Shown: in pieces, positions 1 through 5,937 of the stretch
How the letters are laid out: the number at the start of each line of letters is the position of its first letter
How positions within the stretch are numbered: the stretch's first letter is position 1
Assembly: GCA_023130215.1 (NCBI GenBank)
Contig: JAGMAN010000111.1
Coordinates: 1 to 6,281 of the forward strand
Direction: 5' to 3'
From: a bacterium
Lineage (GTDB): Bacteria > NPL-UPA2 > JAGMAN01
DNA: 6,281 bases
The notes under the pieces: model-generated
Seen by the model: the letters and a program-made list of their open reading frames with translations, nothing else
What the model was told of the DNA's origin: nothing
Database searches by the model: none
Translations under genes and position numbers: made by a program

Positions 1-64
1 CTCCAATAATAATAACATCATATATGTTTTTATTCTGGACGGCATCGAGAATTGCTTGCCTCAA
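1..64 (-). CDS. N-terminus of an FAD/NAD(P)-dependent oxidoreductase, probably thioredoxin reductase (partial, runs off left edge)
   Basis: Only the first 21 codons are visible; the rest lies beyond position 1. Reading from a TTG at 64 gives MRQAILDAVQNKNIYDVIII followed by Gly. The ending YDVIIIG is the first beta strand and the start of the GxGxxG dinucleotide-binding loop seen at the N-terminus of thioredoxin reductases and related flavoproteins. The start is supported by a strong ribosome binding site (GGAGAGGG) six bases upstream and by an in-frame TAA two codons before the TTG. A thioredoxin gene about 1.6 kb upstream in the same direction makes thioredoxin reductase the most likely identity, but this is inference. 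Other FAD oxidoreductases, such as glutamate synthase-like or geranylgeranyl reductase types, share the same N-terminal motif. The roughly 14 residues before the strand are a slightly long leader for a thioredoxin reductase. Confidence 0.6.
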   Translation of the reverse strand, partial: MRQAILDAVQNKNIYDVIIIG

Positions 65-70
65 AGCTTA

Positions 71-78
71 CCCTCTCC
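71..78 (-). promoter_or_regulatory. Ribosome binding site for the left-edge flavoprotein
   Basis: The minus strand reads GGAGAGGG here, followed by six bases and then TTG at 64. It decides the unusual TTG start of the partial oxidoreductase, because no ATG or GTG in that frame lies between the upstream in-frame stop and the YDVIIIG motif. Confidence 0.6.
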
Positions 79-154
79 ATTCAATTTCTGTATTCCCATT
101 GAAATTCCGATTTAACCCTGCTTCTGACAAAAATTGAATGTTCAGAATAAATCT

Positions 155-757
155 TCACTTTCCTCGCTTCTCTACAAACAGCAGAGGAAACACTATATCG
201 CTTATACAACAAGGCAGCCAGACAGCAACGAACAAAAAGAAAAAGATAACTATATAAAAAATCGGATTTAAACTCCCTCCTGCAGCCATAATAATATGAA
301 ACAGGGAAGCCCATGTGCTTAATAAGACGTGTCCTGAGTGAGGGAATTTTGTCGTTGGTTTAAAATAAGCCAGGGCAATTCCCAAAAATGCCAGAGGATT
401 AACTAACCACCACTTCTCTATAAAACCTAAGTGAATACCTTTATTAGGCAGACCAAGCAAAAGTTCTCCTACATAGGGAATCACTGAATCACTTAGAGAA
501 GCTATACCAACTGAACCTACATATCCAATCAGAATTAAAATCCAGAGTTTACATTTGCCTCTGATATGTAATTCATACATAGATGCAGTAACAAGAGCAC
601 TCAAAACGACATGAATCGGATGAAGTACATAAAATATATTATAAGAAGCTTTAGAAGGCAATTTATGAAAGAACATTATAATGATTATTCCTGTAATTGC
701 TCCGAAAGTGGTAAAAGGAGCATGATTTTTTAATTCTTTGGAAATTTGCTTAATCAT
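155..757 (-). CDS. Conserved-looking polytopic membrane protein of unknown function
   Basis: This is a 200-residue integral membrane protein that I cannot assign to a characterised family. Hydrophobic stretches at roughly residues 15-30, 40-58, 70-88, 117-132, 142-160 and 164-182 suggest about six transmembrane helices; no signal peptide is evident. It is rich in histidine at or near helix ends: H12, H31, H46, H49, H64, H109, H140, H143 and H154. It also has a CC pair (C183, C184) followed by D187. Clusters such as HPIH (46-49), SLSDSVIPYVGE (87-98) and HSGH (140-143) look like ligand or active-site motifs rather than random loops, so metal, haem or quinone binding is possible but unproven. 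The ATG at 757 has an excellent Shine-Dalgarno (GGAGGAG) six bases upstream. It follows cooC after 71 bases and precedes the likely thioredoxin reductase. Its base composition looks more AT-rich than its neighbours, which hydrophobic codons can partly explain. Confidence 0.88.
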   Translation of the reverse strand: MIKQISKELKNHAPFTTFGAITGIIIIMFFHKLPSKASYNIFYVLHPIHVVLSALVTASMYELHIRGKCKLWILILIGYVGSVGIASLSDSVIPYVGELLLGLPNKGIHLGFIEKWWLVNPLAFLGIALAYFKPTTKFPHSGHVLLSTWASLFHIIMAAGGSLNPIFYIVIFFFLFVAVWLPCCISDIVFPLLFVEKRGK

Positions 758-763
758 TTCTTA

Positions 764-770
764 CTCCTCC
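764..770 (-). promoter_or_regulatory. Strong ribosome binding site of the membrane protein gene
   Basis: The minus strand carries GGAGGAG six bases before the ATG at 757. It fixes the start of the 200-residue membrane protein and shows that the gene is independently translated after the 71-base gap. Confidence 0.75.
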
Positions 771-790
771 ATCAAGGTAAATATCAGCAA

Positions 791-827
791 ACCACGTCAT
801 TTGTGGTGGTGGCAGGCTTTGGCTTGC
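791..827. repeat. Two small adjacent inverted repeats in the cooC to membrane-protein gap
   Basis: The gap between cooC and the membrane protein holds two short inverted repeats. ACCAC at 791-795 pairs with GTGGT at 803-807 across a 7-base loop. GCAGGC at 812-817 pairs with GCTTGC at 822-827 across TTTG, with one G-T wobble when read on the plus strand and an A-C mismatch on the minus strand. No T-run follows on the minus strand, so this is not a standard intrinsic terminator of cooC. It may be an mRNA processing or stability element, or chance. Confidence 0.3.
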
Positions 828-828
828 G

Positions 829-1596
829 TTAATTTAACTCTTCCTCCAGCTTGCTCCTCACCATCCTGATACCCCGGCTCAGTTTTGAATCAAAAGATAC
901 GATTGGCTCTTCTTTCATATTCGCTTCTTTTATCCGAGCGTCAAAGGGAAGAAAAGTAAGCACCTTGAAATCAGTTAGGTTGGAAATTATGAACTCTCTA
1001 TCTTCCTGGCTTGCGACCTTGTTGGCGATGACTGCCAATTTGTTCACTCCCAGGTCCCTGGCCAGCTTGTTTATTCTGAAAGCTGTCTTCAGGCTTAACC
1101 AGGTTGGCTCCACTACAATAATCAGAAGGTCAACAAACTTCGCCGTTCCCCGGCTGAGGTGCTCAATACCAGCCTCCATATCCAGAACCGCAATCTCCTC
1201 TTTCTTTAACAGGATGTGCTCCATTAAACTCCGAAGCAGTGCATTCTCCGGGCAATAGCAACCACTTCCTCCCCTCTTCAAGCCACCCATAACGAGAAGT
1301 TTTATATTTTTATACTTAAGGCTGTACTTTTCAGGTATATCATCAACCCGTGGGTTTAACTTGAACAGTGGTGAGACTGTTCCTGACTTTACGCCTGTCC
1401 TTTCCGCAATGAGGTCTTTCATCTCAGCAAGGGGCAGAACTTCTTTTTCCGGAATTCCAAAGATGTGAGGCAGGTTGGAATCGGGGTCAGCATCCACTCC
1501 AATTACCTTGAATCCGTCAGAGGCAAAATGCCAGATTAGAAGGCCGGCAATGGTAGACTTACCTGCTCCTCCTTTGCCAGTAATAGCAAGCTTCAT
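829..1596 (-). CDS. cooC: CooC-type nickel-insertion ATPase for carbon monoxide dehydrogenase
   Basis: This is a cytoplasmic MinD/SIMIBI-class P-loop ATPase of 255 residues, close to the usual CooC length. CooC proteins bind Ni(II) at a dimer-interface CxC pair and use ATP to deliver nickel to the C-cluster of Ni-Fe CO dehydrogenase. The sequence shows the deviant Walker A GKGGAGKST (residues 7-15, signature Lys8) and VDADPDSNLP (34-43), typical of CooC. The CxC motif SGCYCPENALL contains C113 and C115, and DMEAGIEHLSRG (139-150) is the characteristic Walker B/switch region. I start at the ATG at 1596, not at the in-frame ATG at 1623. An AAAGGAG lies just upstream of 1596, none precedes 1623, and the protein then begins directly with the first beta strand. 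It follows thioredoxin by 44 bases. Related CooC-like proteins serve acetyl-CoA synthase (AcsF), so the exact client is inferred; no CODH gene is in the window. Confidence 0.92.
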   Translation of the reverse strand: MKLAITGKGGAGKSTIAGLLIWHFASDGFKVIGVDADPDSNLPHIFGIPEKEVLPLAEMKDLIAERTGVKSGTVSPLFKLNPRVDDIPEKYSLKYKNIKLLVMGGLKRGGSGCYCPENALLRSLMEHILLKKEEIAVLDMEAGIEHLSRGTAKFVDLLIIVVEPTWLSLKTAFRINKLARDLGVNKLAVIANKVASQEDREFIISNLTDFKVLTFLPFDARIKEANMKEEPIVSFDSKLSRGIRMVRSKLEEELN

Positions 1597-1600
1597 CCCA

Positions 1601-1607
1601 CTCCTTT
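1601..1607 (-). promoter_or_regulatory. Ribosome binding site that sets the cooC start
   Basis: The minus strand reads AAAGGAG with four bases to the ATG at 1596. A second AAAGGAG copy sits at 1611-1617, too far (14 bases) to serve that ATG. Neither lies before the upstream in-frame ATG at 1623, so the shorter protein is preferred. Confidence 0.6.
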
Positions 1608-1640
1608 CTACTCCTTTTTCCATCTGTCAACGGGACGCTG

Positions 1641-1958
1641 TTAAATATGAGGCTTTATCTTCTCCTCCAGTGCAGTTTTGGGCACAGCTCCTATAATTTT
1701 TTCTACTATCTGTCCATTCTTAAAAATGGCTAGTGTGGGTATGCTCATAATCCCGTATTCGGAGGCAGCAGCCGCAGCTTCATCAACATTTAGCTTGCAG
1801 ACCTTCAGTTTCCCTTCATACTCTTTAGCTATCTCCTCAACCACAGGGGCAACCATAGAGCAGGGAGCACACCAGACTGCCCAGAAATCCACCAACACAG
1901 GCAGATTTGAATCTAATACTTCTTCTTTAAAATTTGCATCAGTCACTTCAACTTCCAT
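1641..1958 (-). CDS. trxA: Thioredoxin (WCAPC active site)
   Basis: This is a complete 105-residue thioredoxin-fold protein, the usual length, acting as a cytoplasmic dithiol-disulfide reductant. It shows the buried Asp24 in VLVDFW, the redox site W29-C30-A-P-C33, and the cis-proline loop S-I-P74-T. The conserved FKNG turn at 79-82 and a C-terminal helix follow. The active site has Ala in place of the common Gly of WCGPC, a known variant that may shift redox potential. C54 is an additional cysteine outside the active site. The ATG at 1958 is chosen because AAAGGAGG lies seven bases upstream; the in-frame TTG at 1976 would place that ribosome site inside the coding sequence. It starts 14 bases after the RACo-like gene and lies upstream of cooC. 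A role in keeping corrinoid or nickel maturation factors reduced is inferred from position only. Confidence 0.95.
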   Translation of the reverse strand: MEVEVTDANFKEEVLDSNLPVLVDFWAVWCAPCSMVAPVVEEIAKEYEGKLKVCKLNVDEAAAAASEYGIMSIPTLAIFKNGQIVEKIIGAVPKTALEEKIKPHI

Positions 1959-1965
1959 TTGTCCG

Positions 1966-1973
1966 CCTCCTTT
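1966..1973 (-). promoter_or_regulatory. Ribosome binding site of thioredoxin, overlapping the RACo-like gene's stop
   Basis: The minus strand carries a near-perfect AAAGGAGG seven bases before the ATG at 1958. Its first base is the last base of the upstream TGA stop, so re-initiation or coupling with the RACo-like gene is likely. It rules out the longer TTG start at 1976. Confidence 0.75.
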
Positions 1974-3568
1974 CAAAAATACATCTTCTCAGCTACCATG
2001 TAAGCGAAATCTTTCTCCCTTTCATTTGGTTTGATATGCTCTATCCTGCCCACAACTTCTTCTGCTTTGGCTCTCATCTTCTGAGACAGAAGCATCTCTC
2101 TTGCCCCGGCTAAGGCGCCATTGCCTATCTTAACCACCTTCTCTGCGGCAGGGGGAAGAAGTCCAATGGAGACTGCACTTTCTGAATTTATATAATTTCC
2201 GAATGCCCCGGCAAGGTAGATTTTCTCTATTCCTTCAAGGGTGATGCCATAGTATTTTATCAAAAGGTCCTGGTCCAGCCTCAGTCCAGCCTTGGCAGTT
2301 ATGAGTTGATAGATGTCCTGCTGGGTAATGCTTATGTCCTCAGCGATGAAGAACTCTTTCTTTAGCTTGGCAGTCTTACTCATAATGCCCTTTCGGAGCA
2401 ATTCTGCCAGGAGGTCAATAAGGCCTGAGCCGCAGATTCCAACGGGTGGCTTACCACCTATGGTTTCGTAGTCCACCCGGTGGTCACTCATCCAGATATT
2501 CTTTATAGCGCCCTCTATTGCTCCCACACCGCACCTGATGGTTGCTCCTTCATAGGCGCCTCCGGCAGCACAGGAGGCAGTCATTATCCTATCTTTATTT
2601 CCAACAGCAACTTCGCCATTTGTCCCGATATCTATAAGCATGACTACATTTTCATCTTCATACATTCTGCTGGCAAGTATATCAGCTAAGGCATCGGCAC
2701 CGGCATGACCCCCTATCAGGGGAGGACCATAGACATTGCCCCCGGGATTAATAGCCAGGCCAATATCGGGGGCTTTCTTGCTGATGGGTGCAGAGCTCAA
2801 TGGTTCAAAGGGAATCACTCCCAGGGAACTGACATCCTGACCAAAGAAGATACTGCGCATGGTGCTATTACCTACAGCCACTACATCGTAGATATACTTT
2901 CTGATTTCCCCTTTTTCTCTTTCTAACTCTTCAAGACTGTCATTTACAACCTTCATAACCGTTTTTTGCAGTTCTCCTAAGCCACCTTCATGACTCATAG
3001 TGTATCCTATTCGTGAGATGACATCATTCCCATAGGATATCTGGGGATTCTTACGTGCCAGGGTGGCGATGGTTCTGCCGTCTTCAAGGTCAATTAGCTG
3101 TGTTACCAAAGTAGTTGTACCAACATCTATAGCCAGTCCAAAGAGCTCCCCTCCGTAGGGTCCTAAGTCTTCACCGGAATGATGGGAAACTCTGTCGCCT
3201 TTCCTGATAACAAAGGAATTTAGTTCAACTGTGGTCTCTATGCTCTCCGACAGAATGCTGTATTTGCCGAAATCCCTGATAAATACATAAATATCAGCAG
3301 TCGGATTTATGACCCTTGCCTGACAGGCAAGTCTTTCTTCCTTTCCCAGCGAGTGCTTTTTCTCTTCTTCTGTCTTTTCATTGAGGCACCGGGAGCCTTT
3401 CTCCACCCTGATTAAACAGCGACCACATTTGCCCAGACCCCCACACTCGGAGGCGATCTCAACGCCAAGTCTCCTTGCATGGTCCAGGATACTATCCTGA
3501 GATGCTTTGATTCCCTCTCTTCCCCTGCGGAACTGCGGAAAAAATACTTTGCCCATCTTTAATCTCAC
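1973..3568 (-). CDS. RACo-like reductive activator of corrinoid proteins (2Fe-2S plus DUF4445/ASKHA ATPase)
   Basis: Members of this family use ATP hydrolysis to push an electron uphill onto inactive Co(II) corrinoid proteins, restoring the methyl-accepting Co(I) state; RACo/AcsV of acetogens serves the corrinoid iron-sulfur protein. Residues 1-97 form a plant-type 2Fe-2S ferredoxin domain with C42-x5-C48-x2-C51 and C82. From about 144 the ASKHA ATPase follows: phosphate-1 [10 protein letters not shown] (144-153), VGNSTM (232-237), [10 protein letters not shown] (311-320), [10 protein letters not shown] (346-355), GICGSG (377-382) and LAGAFGNYI (452-460). At 531 residues it is shorter than the roughly 630 of RACo as I recall it, and the ferredoxin-to-ATPase connection is short. 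The start is ambiguous: GTG at 3568 has AAAGG seven bases upstream, but ATG at 3556 would give a typical ferredoxin N-terminus. It sits 10 bases after the deformylase gene. The client could instead be a methyltransferase corrinoid protein, so I give no symbol. Confidence 0.9.
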   Translation of the reverse strand: MRLKMGKVFFPQFRRGREGIKASQDSILDHARRLGVEIASECGGLGKCGRCLIRVEKGSRCLNEKTEEEKKHSLGKEERLACQARVINPTADIYVFIRDFGKYSILSESIETTVELNSFVIRKGDRVSHHSGEDLGPYGGELFGLAIDVGTTTLVTQLIDLEDGRTIATLARKNPQISYGNDVISRIGYTMSHEGGLGELQKTVMKVVNDSLEELEREKGEIRKYIYDVVAVGNSTMRSIFFGQDVSSLGVIPFEPLSSAPISKKAPDIGLAINPGGNVYGPPLIGGHAGADALADILASRMYEDENVVMLIDIGTNGEVAVGNKDRIMTASCAAGGAYEGATIRCGVGAIEGAIKNIWMSDHRVDYETIGGKPPVGICGSGLIDLLAELLRKGIMSKTAKLKKEFFIAEDISITQQDIYQLITAKAGLRLDQDLLIKYYGITLEGIEKIYLAGAFGNYINSESAVSIGLLPPAAEKVVKIGNGALAGAREMLLSQKMRAKAEEVVGRIEHIKPNEREKDFAYMVAEKMYF

Positions 3569-3578
3569 ACGTGAACCT

Positions 3579-4100
3579 TTAAATCTCCGGCGATAATCGG
3601 CCTTTGGTTTCCTTCTCTAATTTTTTTAACTTGCTACTAATTAGTTGCCTCTTTGCTAAGCTTATCCGGTCAATTATGAGGAGACCGTTTAAATGGTCTA
3701 TCTCATGCTGTAGAACTCTGGCAAATAAATCACTGGCTCTCAGCTCAACTCTTTTCCCTTCGGCGTTCAGTCCCTCAACAACTATCTCCCCCGCCCGCTC
3801 AATCTCCAGGACTATTCCGGGAAGGCTTAAGCAACCCTCTTGCCCGGTCTGTACCCCGCTACTATGAAGGACTTCCGGGTTGGCTACGGCGATTAAACCG
3901 TCACCAATATCTGCCGTGATTATCCGTTCCCTGATTCCTACCTGAGGAGCAGCTAATCCAATCCCTTCATACTTATACATGGTCTCAGCCATATTATTGA
4001 TAAGAGCTTTTATTTCTTGAGTAATCTCCTTAACTGGCTGAGCCTTCTCTCTCAATATGGCATTACCGTATTTTCTTATTTCCAATAACATATTTATCAC
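3579..4100 (-). CDS. def: Peptide deformylase
   Basis: This cytoplasmic metalloenzyme removes the N-formyl group from nascent bacterial proteins. All three family motifs are intact. GIGLAAPQ (46-53) includes the oxyanion-hole Gln53. EGCLS (88-92) has metal ligand Cys90. QHEIDHLNG (131-139) has ligands His132 and His136 and catalytic Glu133. The length of 173 residues is normal. The GTG start at 4100 overlaps the radical SAM stop codon as GTGA and has a weak AGG seven bases upstream; an in-frame ATG at 4091 (removing three residues) is a real alternative. Deformylase usually neighbours the methionyl-tRNA formyltransferase gene fmt or priA; here it lies between a radical SAM gene and a corrinoid activator. 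This may be incidental operon packing, since the protein itself shows no unusual residues. Confidence 0.97.
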   Translation of the reverse strand: MINMLLEIRKYGNAILREKAQPVKEITQEIKALINNMAETMYKYEGIGLAAPQVGIRERIITADIGDGLIAVANPEVLHSSGVQTGQEGCLSLPGIVLEIERAGEIVVEGLNAEGKRVELRASDLFARVLQHEIDHLNGLLIIDRISLAKRQLISSKLKKLEKETKGRLSPEI

Positions 4101-5047
4101 ACTAAAACCTGAAAATACATTTGGGTGGCGTGAAGGAAAGATTCAACCTTTCCTGCTCTTTCCATTTCCCCCAGATATTTGGTCAGCTCATTTCTGTGGA
4201 TTCCCAGGGAGCTTGACATATCGCTCATAGTGCAGGGTCTTCGCTTCAGAAGTGTAATTATGCTATCTTCTATATTCCGGGAATAGACTCCGGTCCGCCC
4301 CAGGCGTCCGCCCTGGGCGGATTCAAATCCGCCAATGATTTCTGCCTTATCTCCTAAGATATTTTTAATGGATTCCAGCTCGGCCTGACTCAGAGCTAAG
4401 GCATCAGGTTCAGATGGAGGCCTGGTAACAGTATTGAGCTGGATTTTATCCAGGCTGATTTCCTTAAGAAGCTCCGCCATTTTGGTTAGCTCCTCCCGGC
4501 TATCATTTATCCCTTTAACCAGCATTACCTCAAGCCAGGTTTTACCCTGGAAATATTTGCAAAATATCTTGAGATTAGCAATAATATGTTCAATGCGAAG
4601 TCTTTCATGGGGACGATTAATCTTCTCAAAGATGTCCTGGCTGACCGCATCCAGAGATGGTAGTACGAGGTCTGCTTTATATAAGTCATCCCGGACATTG
4701 TGAATAAACCGGCTGGCATTGGTTAAGACAGCTACAGGCACAGAGCTTATCTTCTTTATCTCAGAGATGATCTTTCCAATCTTAGAATTAAGAGTTGGCT
4801 CACCTGAACCAGAGAAGGTAATGTAATCGGGGATGGGAGAGTCTTTAAGCGAAGCCTCTAATTCCTTTAATACCTTCTCTGCCTGGACATATTCCACTCT
4901 TTTTATAGTCTTGCGCGTCGTTCGTCCAAGCTGGCAATAGATACAATCAAAGCTGCAGATTTTGAGTGGGACAATATCCACTCCCAGGGAAAGACCCAAC
5001 CGTCTTGAGGGCACTGGCCCAAATATATATTTATTTTCAGTGGTCAC
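4097..5047 (-). CDS. Radical SAM protein of the COG0731 type with C-terminal winged-helix-like tail
   Basis: This 316-residue cytoplasmic radical SAM protein binds a 4Fe-4S cluster through C31-x3-C35-x2-C38 and cleaves S-adenosylmethionine. The N-terminal GPVPSRRLGLSLGVD (10-24) is the signature of the COG0731 Fe-S oxidoreductase group, distantly related to the wyosine enzyme TYW1. FSGSGEPTLN (78-87) carries the SAM-binding GE motif, and VAVLTNAS (105-112) is a core strand. From about residue 259 a helix-turn-helix-like segment (SIITLLKRRPCTMSDMSSSL, 262-281) resembles a winged helix, with an ELTKYLGEMERAGKV continuation. The substrate is unknown for this bacterial group. It starts with GTG at 5047, with a weak AGGCGAG nearby, 29 bases after the ferredoxin-ATPase gene, and overlaps def by four bases. 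Association with MinD-like Fe-S ATPases suggests work on metallocofactors or redox control, but this is inference. A GC-rich palindromic patch lies inside residues 239-257. Confidence 0.9.
   Translation of the reverse strand: MTTENKYIFGPVPSRRLGLSLGVDIVPLKICSFDCIYCQLGRTTRKTIKRVEYVQAEKVLKELEASLKDSPIPDYITFSGSGEPTLNSKIGKIISEIKKISSVPVAVLTNASRFIHNVRDDLYKADLVLPSLDAVSQDIFEKINRPHERLRIEHIIANLKIFCKYFQGKTWLEVMLVKGINDSREELTKMAELLKEISLDKIQLNTVTRPPSEPDALALSQAELESIKNILGDKAEIIGGFESAQGGRLGRTGVYSRNIEDSIITLLKRRPCTMSDMSSSLGIHRNELTKYLGEMERAGKVESFLHATQMYFQVLV
4294..4333. repeat. GC-rich overlapping palindromes inside the radical SAM gene
   Basis: TCCGCCC occurs at 4294-4300 and again at 4307-4313. The second copy forms a perfect 7-bp inverted repeat with GGGCGGA at 4315-4321 around a single T. 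GGCGGAT at 4316-4322 also pairs perfectly with ATCCGCC at 4327-4333 across a 4-base loop, so the two hairpins are mutually exclusive. The patch falls within codons for about residues 239-257 of the radical SAM protein, between the core and the winged-helix-like tail, and is conspicuously richer in G+C than the flanks. It could be an in-frame palindromic repeat insertion or merely a consequence of the Gly/Arg-rich coding. Confidence 0.6.
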
Positions 5048-5076
5048 AGATATTCTCGCCTGTTTTTAGAGTGCCA

Positions 5077-5937
5077 TCAAGATAAGTCAGAAGCGATATT
5101 ATTCCAGACCTTCTTTATCTGCTTGCTGACCTTTCCATCAGAGTACTCAATAACACTCTTCCCCTCTACCATGGCCCTGGTGATAACAGTATCAAAGGGC
5201 ACTTTCCCAGCCAATGGAATTCCCTTATTAAGACAGTAATCTTCAACCTGTCCGGTCACTGTTAGATTTAAGTCGTATTTATTGATTAGGACAAGCGTCT
5301 TTATTCCAAAGTGACTGCTGAGACTTATTGCCCGTTCCATATCGTGAAGCCCGGATAGGGTTGGCTCAGTTACCACAAGAGCACAGTCAACTCCTGTAAT
5401 TGAGGCAATAACCGGGCAGCCGATACCGGGAGGACCATCTATGATGACCAGTCCATAGCCATTTTTCTCGGCTATCAGCTTAGCATTCTGCCTGACCAGG
5501 GTGACTAATTTCCCTGAATTATCCTCAGCTACACCAAGCTTGGCATGGACCAGGGGACCAAATCTGGTCTCGGAGATAAACCATTCTCCAGAGAGATTCT
5601 CCCGAAATTCTATCGCCTTCTCTGGACAGATGTGGACGCAAACACCGCATCCCTCACAGGAAATTTTGTCTACAGTATAGTCCTCGCTGATTGCCTTAAA
5701 ACGACAGACTTCCCGGCATCTCCCGCACTCATTACACAGTTCCTTATTGATAGAGGCAGAATGACTGCCGCGGAAATCTTCGCGGTGTTTTATGGTCGGT
5801 TTTAGGATAAGGTGAAGGTCGGCCGCATCTACGTCGCAGTCAGCCATCACCTTGTTTTTAGCTAAAAAGGCGAAACTTGCTGTAAGGACAGTCTTACCTG
5901 TGCCACCTTTCCCACTTATGATGACTAACTGTTTCAC
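5077..5937 (-). CDS. MinD-like P-loop ATPase with inserted two-cluster ferredoxin domain (COG1149 type)
   Basis: This 286-residue cytoplasmic protein matches MinD-superfamily ATPases that carry a ferredoxin insertion, common in anaerobic bacteria and archaea. The deviant Walker A SGKGGTGKT is at 8-16, and ADCDVDAADLHL (32-43) is the switch I region. The inserted bacterial-type ferredoxin has C68-x2-C71-x2-C74-x3-C78 and C94-x2-C97-x2-C100-x3-C104, able to hold two 4Fe-4S clusters. Walker B IIDGPPGIGCPV follows at 165-176, then VVTEPTLSGLHD (188-199) and LINKYDL (217-223). The biochemical role is not settled; Fe-S or other cofactor handling is the usual guess, by analogy with Mrp/Nbp35. The GTG start at 5937 overlaps the upstream ATPase stop as GTGA and has GAGGAG eight bases upstream, within the upstream gene. 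Such ATPases often occur as adjacent pairs, as here, sometimes near NifX-like iron-molybdenum cofactor proteins, none of which is visible here. Confidence 0.93.
   Translation of the reverse strand: MKQLVIISGKGGTGKTVLTASFAFLAKNKVMADCDVDAADLHLILKPTIKHREDFRGSHSASINKELCNECGRCREVCRFKAISEDYTVDKISCEGCGVCVHICPEKAIEFRENLSGEWFISETRFGPLVHAKLGVAEDNSGKLVTLVRQNAKLIAEKNGYGLVIIDGPPGIGCPVIASITGVDCALVVTEPTLSGLHDMERAISLSSHFGIKTLVLINKYDLNLTVTGQVEDYCLNKGIPLAGKVPFDTVITRAMVEGKSVIEYSDGKVSKQIKKVWNNIASDLS

Noticed and set aside
122-147. Possible terminator hairpin after the membrane protein gene (TTCTGAACA pairing with TGTCAGAA, one bulged base)
   Set aside because: The stem is AT-rich and bulged, and no T-run follows on the minus strand. 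Chance pairing in AT-rich DNA is as likely.
65-154. Possible promoter for the left-edge flavoprotein (a TTGTCA hexamer)
   Set aside because: No convincing -10 hexamer lies 16 to 18 bases downstream; the best candidates match TATAAT poorly.
81-314. Minus-strand frame of 77 codons overlapping the membrane protein gene
   Set aside because: It lies in another frame over the 3' end of a well-supported gene, has no recognisable motif and no good ribosome binding site, so it is a shadow.
851-1258. Plus-strand open frames opposite cooC (and similar ones at 1678-2034, 2480-2926, 3604-3867, 4434-4703 and 5545-5805)
   Set aside because: Each is antisense to a gene with clear family motifs, and none shows a recognisable domain.
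1597-1623. Longer cooC start at the ATG at 1623
   Set aside because: No ribosome binding site precedes it, the extra nine residues precede the first conserved strand, and AAAGGAG sits before the ATG at 1596.
4525-4719. Second minus-strand frame inside the radical SAM gene
   Set aside because: It is an out-of-frame shadow of an intact, motif-bearing gene, and there is no sign of a frameshift in the real frame.
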